A program made the position numbers and the translations under genes. Source: Bacteroidota bacterium (lineage in GTDB: Bacteria; Bacteroidota; Bacteroidia; Flavobacteriales_E; Vicingaceae). Taken from it: 34,128 nucleotides of DNA. The stretch's first letter is position 1; every line of letters starts with the position of its first letter. Shown here piece after piece: positions 1 through 7,708 of this stretch. The notes under the pieces were generated by a model. The model did no database searches. It was not told the DNA's origin and worked only from the letters and a program-made list of their open reading frames with translations. The DNA lies in NCBI GenBank assembly GCA_016183805.1, contig JACPDX010000072.1, positions 1 through 34,128 of the forward strand. The letters run 5' to 3'.

Positions 1-1
1 A

Positions 2-169
2 GGTTTTGATACCGCAGGCACGTTTAATATCAATTTGCAAATAACCGATGCCAACGGAGTAGATGACACTACTATTTCAATTACGGTAAATCCATTACCT
101 GTTGTAGTGGCGAATGCTACAGCTACAGTAATATGTGAAGGAGATACAGTAACCCTATCAGGAAGTTGA
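2..169 (+). pseudogene. 5' fragment of broken T9SS PKD/Ig-like adhesin gene
   Basis: The frame is open from the window edge and runs into a TGA at 167-169. It encodes the end of a PKD domain and the beginning of an Ig-like repeat (ICEGDTVTLSGS, then the stop). After the stop the same frame continues without a break as ATSYSWDNGVTDGVAF, which completes the usual repeat motif GSGATSYSW. The TGA therefore stands where a GGA glycine codon is expected, a single G-to-T change. The gene starts outside the window. It could be a real nonsense mutation or an assembly error. Recoding of TGA is unlikely because other genes here use TGA as stop. Confidence 0.75.
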
Positions 170-286
170 GCAACAAGTTATAGTTGGGACAATGGAGTAA
201 CCGATGGAGTAGCTTTTATACCAACAGCAACAACGACCTATAACGTAACAGGAACAGATGGAAACGGATGTCAGAATACAGATGAT

Positions 287-1069
287 GTGGCAATTATAGT
301 AAACAACTGTACCCAACCAACTGCCTCTTTCACTGTTTCTTCAATGAGTATCTGTGCAGGTCAAACCATTACATTTGTTGACAATAGTACCGGAGGAATT
401 ACCAACTGGAACTGGACATTTAATGGAGGAACACCAGGATCAGCCAATACACAAGGTTCTCATGTCGTAACCTATTTTACAGCAGGTACTTTTAATGTTA
501 CATTGCAAGTTTCTAATTCAAATGGAGCAGATGATACATCAATGACAGTTACAGTAAATCCAAAACCTCAGGTTACTTTCTTAACAACAGATGATAATTG
601 CAAAGAGTCTTCTGGAAATATTACAGGAATTGTTACCTTGGGTTCTTACCCTGTTACATTTAACTGGAACAATGGAAGTACTGACTCTACTTTGTCAAAT
701 TTAACATCAGGAACATATAGTGTGTTAATTACTGACAACAATGGTTGTATGAATACAGAACAAGTAATTATTAACGATTTACAAGAAGGTTGTGATTATT
801 TTGTATATGTTCCAAATGTATTTACACCTAATGGAGATGGAAATAATGATATTTTCTATGTAAGAGGAAAAGGAATTAGATCCATGAATTTAGAAATATT
901 TAATCGATGGGGAAATAAAGTTTTCGAAAGTTCAAATATTGAAGTTGGGTGGGATGGTAAATTCGGTGGAGCAGAACAGAATTCAGCGGTATTTGTTTAT
1001 GTAATAAGTGCTGTTTTAGAAAATGGTAAAAAAGTAGAAGAAAGTGGTAACATTAGCATAATAAAATAA
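287..1069 (+). CDS. T9SS type B sorting-domain protein with PKD domain (C-terminal part)
   Basis: This is the C-terminal part of a large secreted or cell-surface protein. The coding frame is already open from base 170, directly after the in-frame TGA; 287 is only the first GTG and is probably not a natural start. Residues about 10-92 are a PKD domain (NWNWTFNGGTPGS, then TFNVTLQVSNSNG), followed by an SprB-like repeat (GNITGIVTLGSYPVTFNW). The last 90 residues (VPNVFTPNGDGNNDIF, then LEIFNRWGNKVFES and GWDGKFGG) are the gliding-motility-associated C-terminal domain (CHU_C, TIGR04131) that directs export by the type IX system. Proteins with this type B signal usually need a PorP/SprF-like partner, which is encoded 83 bp downstream. 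Fragmentation by the upstream TGA is the main oddity. Confidence 0.85.
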   Translation: MAIIVNNCTQPTASFTVSSMSICAGQTITFVDNSTGGITNWNWTFNGGTPGSANTQGSHVVTYFTAGTFNVTLQVSNSNGADDTSMTVTVNPKPQVTFLTTDDNCKESSGNITGIVTLGSYPVTFNWNNGSTDSTLSNLTSGTYSVLITDNNGCMNTEQVIINDLQEGCDYFVYVPNVFTPNGDGNNDIFYVRGKGIRSMNLEIFNRWGNKVFESSNIEVGWDGKFGGAEQNSAVFVYVISAVLENGKKVEESGNISIIK

Positions 1070-1152
1070 GGTACACTATGAAGAGGATAATTTTTAGAAC
1101 TCTCCTTTATTAATAACCATCCCGATAATTATCTCGGTTAAACTTTAATAAT

Positions 1153-2226
1153 ATGAAAAATATAACAAAAACGATACTGATAGCATTAGTGCTAATCTTA
1201 AATATCGAACTTCAAACTTCGAGCCTGCAAGCTCAGGATATACATTTTTCTCAATTTACAATGACATCATTATTGTTAGACCCTTCTCAGGCAGGTAAGT
1301 TTGGTGGAGATGATCGTGCAATTTTAAATTATAGGGATCAATGGAGAAGTGTTGCATCACCATATAAAACATATGGATTTTCTTATGATTTGGGATTTAA
1401 CAGACAACACCAAAGAGATAACTTTTTTGGCTTAGGAATTTCTGCTTTTAGCGATAAAGCAGGAGATATTAATCTTGGTTCGACTTTTTTGAATCTTTCT
1501 TTGGCATACCACATTCGTTTAAATAAAGACAGTTATTTGTCGGCTGGAGCAAAAGGTGGTTTTATGCAGAGAAGTGTTGATGATTCGCAATTTCGTTTTG
1601 ATAATCAATTTGATGGCTCAGGGCATAATGATGCTTATGCGTCGGGTGAGCTGGTATCTAACAACTCATTTTTCGCTCCTGATTTTTCGGCAGGATTATC
1701 ATATTCTTTTGGAACAATATCCAACAATGTTATTAGTAATAATGGATTTGACAATACTAAGATAAATGTAGGCTTTGCTGTACATAATGTTTCAAACCCA
1801 AACTATTCGTTTCTGGATAGGGGTAATGAGAATTTATATTTTAGATATGTTTTTCATACTAATACTTCATTTGGTGTAAGGGGCTCAAATTTGGCTCTGC
1901 AACCTTCAGGTTTTATCGCATTTCAACAAAATGCTACAGATATTGTAATCGGGACTTTTTTTCGATACAACCTAAAAGAAAAATCTAAATTTACTAAGTT
2001 TTCTAATGGTGCTGCTTTTAGTGTAGGTGCCCATTATAGGGTGTTAGACGCATTTATCCCGTCTTTATTAATAGAAACAGGGGCATTTGCCTTTGGGTTA
2101 AGTTATGATTTGAATATTTCAGGATTAACTCCTGTAAGTAATGGAAATGGTGGCTTTGAAGTTTCTGTCAGATACGTGTCTCCAAATCCGTTTGGAAGAA
2201 AAAGGTCGGCTGCCAGATTTTTTTAA
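1153..2226 (+). CDS. PorP/SprF family T9SS outer-membrane protein
   Basis: The 357-residue length and the sequence fit the PorP/SprF family (TIGR03519). These outer-membrane beta-barrels are needed for secretion or attachment of cognate type B T9SS cargo. The mature N-terminus QDIHFSQFTMTSLLLDPSQAG, with FGGDDRAILNYRDQWRSV, is the family signature. A signal peptide covers residues 1-27 and probably ends at LQAQD. The rest is rich in alternating beta-strand segments (FFGLGISAFSDKAGDI, YHIRLNKDSYLSAGAKGG). It follows the broken adhesin gene by 83 bp in the same direction, so it is probably its dedicated partner and cotranscribed. Part of the signal peptide is encoded by the repeated words AACTTC/AAACTTC at 1206-1224, which recur between actC and actD. 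Confidence 0.9.
   Translation: MKNITKTILIALVLILNIELQTSSLQAQDIHFSQFTMTSLLLDPSQAGKFGGDDRAILNYRDQWRSVASPYKTYGFSYDLGFNRQHQRDNFFGLGISAFSDKAGDINLGSTFLNLSLAYHIRLNKDSYLSAGAKGGFMQRSVDDSQFRFDNQFDGSGHNDAYASGELVSNNSFFAPDFSAGLSYSFGTISNNVISNNGFDNTKINVGFAVHNVSNPNYSFLDRGNENLYFRYVFHTNTSFGVRGSNLALQPSGFIAFQQNATDIVIGTFFRYNLKEKSKFTKFSNGAAFSVGAHYRVLDAFIPSLLIETGAFAFGLSYDLNISGLTPVSNGNGGFEVSVRYVSPNPFGRKRSAARFF
1206..1224. repeat. AACTTC word repeat inside the PorP signal peptide
   Basis: The 12-mer AACTTCAAACTT at 1208-1219 also occurs at 9130-9141 in the actC-actD spacer. Here it encodes part of the signal peptide (residues IELQTSS). A hydrophobic segment that tolerates sequence change appears to have absorbed a dispersed word repeat. 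A chance match cannot be excluded for a single 12-mer. Confidence 0.4.
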
Positions 2227-2232
2227 GAAAGA

Positions 2233-2658
2233 TTATTCGTTATTCAATAGTTGTTCAACTTCAATTTCGTCCTTCACAATAAAACAATTAGGAAATTGAA
2301 GTTGAATTTCTTTTTGAAATTTATAAGCTTCCAATTTTGTTCTAAAATCACCTACCCTTATTTTAAAAAAAGGTTGTTGATATACTTCGTGGGCTTTTAC
2401 AGAAGAATACAAATTTAAAAACTTAGCCTTTTCGTCTCTGGCTGGTTGTTTTTTATTGTCCGAAAAAATCTGAATTCTATAACCTGATAAAGAATAGGAC
2501 GATTTGTAGGTGTTTAATATTTCATTTATTCTAGTGTCCTTAATAACAGATACGTTCGAAACCGTATTTAAAGAGTCAGATGCTGAATTGTCCTGACTAT
2601 ATATATTGAAGTGAAATAAGATAAGTGTAAAAAATAGGGCAGTTTTTAATAATATCAT
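2233..2658 (-). CDS. SPOR domain-containing secreted protein
   Basis: This is a 141-residue protein with an N-terminal signal peptide (MILLKTALFFTLILFHFNIYS, cleaved near YSQ). Its C-terminal SPOR domain spans about residues 58-132. The domain is seen as GYRIQIFSDNKKQ, then PFFKIRVGDFRTKLEAYKF and FPNCFIV, the usual beta-alpha-beta layout of peptidoglycan-binding SPOR repeats. SPOR domains bind denuded septal glycan, so a cell-envelope role is likely; the exact function is unknown. The gene converges on porP with only 6 bp between the stop codons and no obvious terminator. A TAnnTTTG element lies 20 bp upstream of the ATG. Confidence 0.85.
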   Translation of the reverse strand: MILLKTALFFTLILFHFNIYSQDNSASDSLNTVSNVSVIKDTRINEILNTYKSSYSLSGYRIQIFSDNKKQPARDEKAKFLNLYSSVKAHEVYQQPFFKIRVGDFRTKLEAYKFQKEIQLQFPNCFIVKDEIEVEQLLNNE

Positions 2659-2678
2659 TTTAATGTAATTTTAAAATA

Positions 2679-2686
2679 CAAATTTA
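2679..2686 (-). promoter_or_regulatory. Bacteroidota -7 element for the SPOR gene
   Basis: The minus strand reads TAAATTTG, an exact match to TAnnTTTG, ending 20 nt before the SPOR gene ATG. No convincing -33 TTG was seen, so this is a partial promoter match. Confidence 0.45.
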
Positions 2687-2754
2687 AACTAAATTATTTT
2701 CTTGTGATAAAAATTATAATTGAACTCAAAAATTGACCCAAATCATAAAACATT

Positions 2755-2780
2755 ATTTAGAATCGTTCTAAATTACGATT
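2755..2780. promoter_or_regulatory. overlapping inverted repeats upstream of act operon (candidate operator)
   Basis: Bases 2755-2773 form a perfect dyad with 8-bp arms ATTTAGAA and TTCTAAAT around TCG. A second dyad, AATCGT (2761-2766) with ACGATT (2775-2780), overlaps it. The site lies 50-75 bp upstream of the likely -7 box of the respiratory operon, in a spacer shared with the divergent SPOR gene. The geometry suits a dimeric regulator; which one is unknown. Its arms do not match the FNR half-site TTGAT. Confidence 0.45.
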
Positions 2781-2829
2781 TGCACACACATTTTTTCTCA
2801 AATCATAGATAAAAAAACAAGGTTTCTTA

Positions 2830-2837
2830 TAAATTTG
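2830..2837 (+). promoter_or_regulatory. -7 element for the act operon
   Basis: TAAATTTG matches TAnnTTTG exactly and lies 48 nt upstream of the actA ATG. A -33 TTG at the usual spacing is absent. This is the best promoter candidate for actABCDEF. Confidence 0.5.
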
Positions 2838-2885
2838 TCGGCGTTGAACTAACACATATCATAAAATTATTGTAACTATTTTAGT

Positions 2886-4502
2886 ATGAATAAGATAATA
2901 AATAAAGTAAAAAAATCAACACTACTTAAATTATCATTTTTGTATGTTGCTTCACTTTTTGCTCACACAACCGTGTACGCTCAAGGGGGTAAAGATTTGT
3001 TTAAAACAAACTGTTCTGCTTGCCACACTGTAGGAGCTAATAAATTGATTGGTCCTGGTTTGGAGGGTATAAACACTAAAAGAAGCAAAGAATGGTTGAA
3101 TAAATGGATAAAAAATTCTACAGAACTTATTGCTAGTGGAGACAAAGATGCAAAAGCCATTTTTGAAGAATTTAATAAAATTCCAATGCCAGCTCAAGTG
3201 TTGACTGACGAACAAATCACCCAAATTCTGGATTATGTTGCAAATCCAAATGCAGAGGCTGCTGTTGCTCAAGCAGAAGCTCCAAAAGCTGAAGGTGCAA
3301 GTGAGGAAGTATTATTGGGAGAAAAACTTTTTAAAACAAACTGTGCGGCTTGTCATACAATTGGTGATAATAAATTGGTTGGACCAGGTTTAAAAGGTGT
3401 AAATGAAAGAAGAAATGCAGAATGGTTAGTGAAATGGATTACAAATTCTGCAGAACTAATAGCAAGTGGTGATGCTGATGCAAAAGCAATTTTTGAGCAA
3501 TTCAATAAAGTTCCAATGCCAGCTCAAACAGTAAATGCAGATGAGATTAAAGCAATATTAGCATACATTAAAAATCCCCCGGTTAAACAAGGAGAAGTTG
3601 CCCAAACTGATGTTGCGGCTACAGAAACTAAATCTGACTCAAAAGCTACATTGATTATTATCATTATTTTAATTGTTATTCTAGCAGGAATGATACTGTT
3701 GCTTAACAAAACAAGAGTTACCATTGCAAAAGCAGCAGCAGATAAAGAAGGTGTTGAATTTACTGGTCCAGTTTCATTGGTTGATGCTTGCAAACACACT
3801 ATAAGTAAAAATAAAGGCTTGGTAGCTGCTTTGGTTATTGTATTGTTTTTTGCAGGGTTAGTAAAATTGATGGACGGAGCATTTACTATTGGTGTTCATA
3901 CAGGTTACAAACCGGAACAACCTATTAAATTCTCACACAAAGTTCACGCAGGAGACAATAAAATAGATTGTAATTATTGCCACTCTAGTGCAAGACATAG
4001 TAAAACTTCAGGTATTCCTTCACTAAATGTTTGTATGAATTGCCATAAATATGTTGATGGTACAAATGGTAAAACATTCACTTATAATGGAGAAGAGTTC
4101 CCAATGCCGGAAGAAATCAAAAAGATTTATAAAGCTTTAGATTACAATCCTGAAACTCAAGTTTACGGTAATAATCCAACTCCTGTAAAATGGATTAAAA
4201 TTCACAATTTACCAGACCATGCATTTTTTAGTCACTCACAACACGTTTCAGTGGGCAATCAAACCTGTCAAACATGTCATGGTGCTGTTGAAACGATGGA
4301 TGTTGTAGAACAATTCTCTCAATTAACCATGAAATGGTGTATTGAATGTCATGATAAAACAGGTGTTGCTAACGAAGGTAATGGCTATTACGAAGAAATG
4401 CACTCAAGAATGACAGAACAATACAAACAAAAATGGTTGGGTGATGGAAAACTTACGGTTGAAGAAATTGGTGGTTGGGAATGTGCAAAATGTCATTATT
4501 AA
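2886..4502 (+). CDS. actA: Alternative Complex III subunit A, multiheme cytochrome c with seven CxxCH motifs
   Basis: ActA is the multiheme cytochrome c subunit of Alternative Complex III, which oxidises quinol and reduces c-type cytochromes on the periplasmic side. After a signal peptide (residues 1-33) there are two mono-heme cytochrome c domains, CSACH at 43-47 and CAACH at 153-157, each with a likely Met ligand (M101, M211). A transmembrane helix at about 255-273 and another at 311-329 follow. The pentaheme domain then carries CNYCH 362, CMNCH 383, CQTCH 461, CIECH 485 and CAKCH 533. The well-studied ActA proteins have a pentaheme core, so the two extra domains are an extension. They are about two-thirds identical to each other at a 110-residue offset, which indicates tandem duplication. 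It is the first gene of the operon. Confidence 0.93.
   Translation: MNKIINKVKKSTLLKLSFLYVASLFAHTTVYAQGGKDLFKTNCSACHTVGANKLIGPGLEGINTKRSKEWLNKWIKNSTELIASGDKDAKAIFEEFNKIPMPAQVLTDEQITQILDYVANPNAEAAVAQAEAPKAEGASEEVLLGEKLFKTNCAACHTIGDNKLVGPGLKGVNERRNAEWLVKWITNSAELIASGDADAKAIFEQFNKVPMPAQTVNADEIKAILAYIKNPPVKQGEVAQTDVAATETKSDSKATLIIIIILIVILAGMILLLNKTRVTIAKAAADKEGVEFTGPVSLVDACKHTISKNKGLVAALVIVLFFAGLVKLMDGAFTIGVHTGYKPEQPIKFSHKVHAGDNKIDCNYCHSSARHSKTSGIPSLNVCMNCHKYVDGTNGKTFTYNGEEFPMPEEIKKIYKALDYNPETQVYGNNPTPVKWIKIHNLPDHAFFSHSQHVSVGNQTCQTCHGAVETMDVVEQFSQLTMKWCIECHDKTGVANEGNGYYEEMHSRMTEQYKQKWLGDGKLTVEEIGGWECAKCHY
2988..3578 (+). repeat. tandem duplication of the cytochrome c domain within actA
   Basis: Residues 35-121 and 145-231 of ActA align without gaps. 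Shared blocks are LFKTNC, ACHT, GPGL, NS-ELIASGD, DAKAIFE, FNK and PMPAQ. By hand count about 57 of 86 positions are identical. The linker between copies is Ala/Glu-rich (AAVAQAEAPKAEGASEE). Confidence 0.85.
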
Positions 4503-4531
4503 TATATAGAACTTTTAAGCTTTAATAGATT

Positions 4532-7500
4532 ATGGCTAATACAAAAAAATACTGGAAAGGTTTAGAACAATTTAATGAGGATGCTAAATTTTTAGAATCT
4601 TCAAAAAATGAATTTCCCGAACATTTACCTGTTGACGAATTTTTAGGTGATGCATCATCTTTAGAAAGTTCTTCAACTTCAAGAAGAGATTTTCTTAAGT
4701 TTTTAGGATTTGGTGTTGCTGCAGCTTCATTAGCTGCTTGTGAAACCCCTGTAACTAAAGCTATCCCTTATTTAAATAAACCCGAAGAAATTACTCCAGG
4801 AGTTGCAAATTATTATGCATCAACTTATTTTGATGGTAATGATTATGCACCTATTTTAGTAAAAACTAGAGAAGGAAGACCAATTTTTATAAGTGGAAAT
4901 ACATCGTCAACTTTAACTAAAGGAGCTGTTAATGCAAGAGTAAATTCGTCAGTTTTATCTTTATATGATAACAACAGATTAAAAAATCCATTAGCTAATG
5001 GAAAAGACTCGGATTGGAATACAGTTGACAGTGCGATTAAAAATGAATTAGCCTCAGCAAAAAATGTACGGATTTTATCTTCTACAATCATTAGTGAAGC
5101 CACAAGAAGTATTTTGTTTGATTTTGCAGCCAAAGAAGTAAAGGATGAAAAAGGAGTTGTAAAAGGTCGTCAGTTAGACGGTTGGGTTCAATACAATCCT
5201 ATTTCTTATTCGGGAATAATAAATGCTAACCAAGAAACTTTTGGAAAAGGAGCAATTCCAACTTATAACTTTAAAAAGGCAAAAACTATCGTTAGTATTG
5301 GTGCAGATTTTATGGGCAACTGGTTAGATGCCTTGATGTATATAAATGATTACGCTCAAACTCGTAAACCTGACAATGATTGGATGTCGAAACATTATCA
5401 GTTTGAAGCAAACATGTCATTGTCTGGCACAAATGCAGATGTAAGAGTTCCGGTTAAACCTTCTGAATATGGTGCAGTAGTTGCACAAATTTTAAATAAA
5501 TTAGGTGGTGGTGTTAGTGCTGCAGCTACAAAATACGATACTTACATTGATGCAGTTGTAAAAGCTTTAAAAGCTACAGCAGGAGAATCAATTGTAGTTT
5601 GTGGTTCGAACGATAAAAACGTACAAGTTTTAGTTAACGGAATTAACAACTTGCTTGGTAATTATGGTAATACCATTGATTTAGTTCGTCAATCAAACAC
5701 CAAAAAAGGTGATGACGCTGAATTATTGAAATTAATCAAAGAAATGAATGCTGGTGAAGTGGATGCTTTATTCATTTATGGCGTTGATCCAGTAGCTACT
5801 TTAGGAGATGAATTTAAAGCAGCTTTAGCTAAAGTTAAACTTTCAGTATCTTTTGCATCAAAATTAAATGATACCGCAGCAACTTGTAAATATGTTTGCC
5901 CTGATAATCATGGGTTGGAATCTTGGAATGATGCTAATCCTGTTGAAGGTCATTATTCGTTAGCACAACCAACCATTTCAAAATTATTTAATACTCGTCA
6001 AGCACAAGAAAGCTTCTTAACTTGGAAAGGGAATAATACTTCTTATTACGATTATTTAAAAGCATATTGGGAGGCTAACATTTTTACAAAACAAACCAAC
6101 CAATTATTTTTTACTGATTTTTGGAACAAAGCTTTACACGATGGAGTTGTTGAAATCTCAACTCAATCTACAGAAGTATTATCATTTAATGCTGATTTAA
6201 ATGCTGCATATACGGCTGTTAAAACTATTAAAGGTGGTGAGTTAGAGATTGTATTAACTCAAAACATGGGTATTGGTGATGGGGCTGGAGCAGATAACCC
6301 TTGGTTACAAGAAATGCCCGACCCATTGACTAAAGTTACTTGGGACAATTATGTTACCATGAATCCAGCAGAAATGCTTGATAGAGGTTACAACATTAAT
6401 TTAGGTCAAGAACAATTGGCAAATGTTGTTAATGTTACTGTAAATGGCAAAACGGTTGAAAATTTACCTGTTGTTGCTCAACCTGGTCAAGCAAAAGGAA
6501 CCATTGGTGTTGCTCTTGGTTATGGTAAAAAGGTTGGTAACATGTCAGAACCAACAGGTAAAAATGCTTACCCATTAGTAACATTAACCGAAAATGGGTT
6601 GAGTTATTATGGTGTTGCTACTCTTGCTGATGTTTCAATGGAATACCATGTTGCTGCAACTCAAACCCAACAAACTATTATGGGTAGAGATTCTATTATC
6701 AGAGAAACGGTTTTAGATGTCTATAAAAAAGGAAACAAAGAAGATTACAATCCAGCTCATACATTGTTGTTTCATGAAAAAGGTGAAGCGATTCAAAAAA
6801 GTGTAAAAGAAATCGATTTATGGGGTGCTCAACCGGTTGAAAATATCGGTCACAGATGGGGAATGTCAATTGATTTGAATACGTGTATAGGCTGTAGTGC
6901 TTGCGTTACTTCTTGTGTATCAGAAAACAATATTGCTGTAATAGGAAAAGATGAGGTAAGAAGAGGTAGGATAATGCATTGGATGAGAATTGACAGGTAT
7001 TATTCTAGTGATTATCAAGAAATAGGTAAAATTGGTGATACCCATGAAAAAACCAAAGCTGGGGATAATGTAGGAGGTATTTCTGCTTATGCCAAAATGG
7101 AAAGAGCTGCTGATAATCCGATGGTTGTTCATCAACCAATGATGTGTCAGCATTGTAATCATGCAGGTTGCGAAACAGTTTGTCCTGTTGCTGCTACAAC
7201 TCATAGTAACGAAGGGTTAAACATGATGGCATACAACCGTTGTATTGGAACCAGATATTGTGCAAATAACTGTGCTTATAAAGTAAGAAGATTTAACTGG
7301 TACAATTATAAAGCATATAATAAATTTACGGAAGTAAATCCTTCACAAGATGATTTAGGACGTATGGTATTAAATCCGGATGTTGTAGTTCGTTCAAGAG
7401 GGGTAATGGAAAAATGTAGTTTATGTGTTCAACGAATTCAAGCTGGTAAATTGGATGCTAAAAAACTAAGTGCTAAAGTTGTTGATGGAGCTATACAAAC

Positions 7501-7681
7501 AGCTTGTTCATCAGCTTGTCCTACTAATGCAATTACTTTTGGTGATTTAAACGATACATCAAGTAAAGTTGCCGAAGGAAAAAACCATAACAGAGCTTAT
7601 TTAGTAATTGAAGAGGTTGGTCAACAACCAAATGTTTACTATCAAACTAAAGTAAGAAATTTAAAAAATAGCGAAGCTTAA
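4532..7681 (+). CDS. actB: Alternative Complex III subunit B, molybdopterin-like/iron-sulfur protein
   Basis: ActB is the peripheral periplasmic subunit that carries the iron-sulfur wire of Alternative Complex III. The N-terminus has a twin-arginine motif at residues 51-52 (SRRDFLKFLGFG), then LAAC with Cys70 as a possible lipid attachment site. Residues about 90-770 resemble the molybdoenzyme fold, which in characterised ActB binds no molybdenum. The C-terminal ferredoxin-like part has CIGCSACVTSC at 785-795, CQHCNHAGCETVCP from 872, CIGTRYCANNC from 904, CSLC from 962 and CSSAC from 992. Thr replaces one Cys in CIGT, as expected for the cluster pattern in this family. The length of 1049 residues is normal. 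It starts 29 bp after actA. Confidence 0.95.
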   Translation: MANTKKYWKGLEQFNEDAKFLESSKNEFPEHLPVDEFLGDASSLESSSTSRRDFLKFLGFGVAAASLAACETPVTKAIPYLNKPEEITPGVANYYASTYFDGNDYAPILVKTREGRPIFISGNTSSTLTKGAVNARVNSSVLSLYDNNRLKNPLANGKDSDWNTVDSAIKNELASAKNVRILSSTIISEATRSILFDFAAKEVKDEKGVVKGRQLDGWVQYNPISYSGIINANQETFGKGAIPTYNFKKAKTIVSIGADFMGNWLDALMYINDYAQTRKPDNDWMSKHYQFEANMSLSGTNADVRVPVKPSEYGAVVAQILNKLGGGVSAAATKYDTYIDAVVKALKATAGESIVVCGSNDKNVQVLVNGINNLLGNYGNTIDLVRQSNTKKGDDAELLKLIKEMNAGEVDALFIYGVDPVATLGDEFKAALAKVKLSVSFASKLNDTAATCKYVCPDNHGLESWNDANPVEGHYSLAQPTISKLFNTRQAQESFLTWKGNNTSYYDYLKAYWEANIFTKQTNQLFFTDFWNKALHDGVVEISTQSTEVLSFNADLNAAYTAVKTIKGGELEIVLTQNMGIGDGAGADNPWLQEMPDPLTKVTWDNYVTMNPAEMLDRGYNINLGQEQLANVVNVTVNGKTVENLPVVAQPGQAKGTIGVALGYGKKVGNMSEPTGKNAYPLVTLTENGLSYYGVATLADVSMEYHVAATQTQQTIMGRDSIIRETVLDVYKKGNKEDYNPAHTLLFHEKGEAIQKSVKEIDLWGAQPVENIGHRWGMSIDLNTCIGCSACVTSCVSENNIAVIGKDEVRRGRIMHWMRIDRYYSSDYQEIGKIGDTHEKTKAGDNVGGISAYAKMERAADNPMVVHQPMMCQHCNHAGCETVCPVAATTHSNEGLNMMAYNRCIGTRYCANNCAYKVRRFNWYNYKAYNKFTEVNPSQDDLGRMVLNPDVVVRSRGVMEKCSLCVQRIQAGKLDAKKLSAKVVDGAIQTACSSACPTNAITFGDLNDTSSKVAEGKNHNRAYLVIEEVGQQPNVYYQTKVRNLKNSEA

Positions 7682-7708
7682 CAAGTTGTTTTAAAAAAAT
7701 TTAAAAGA

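Noticed and set aside
167-169. TGA read as glycine (alternative genetic code)
   Set aside because: Several intact genes here end with TGA at positions that match family lengths, so the standard code applies.
2952-3272. minus-strand reading frames of 90-110 codons inside actA
   Set aside because: Antisense shadows of a heme protein gene, with Cys/His-rich nonsense composition and no family match.
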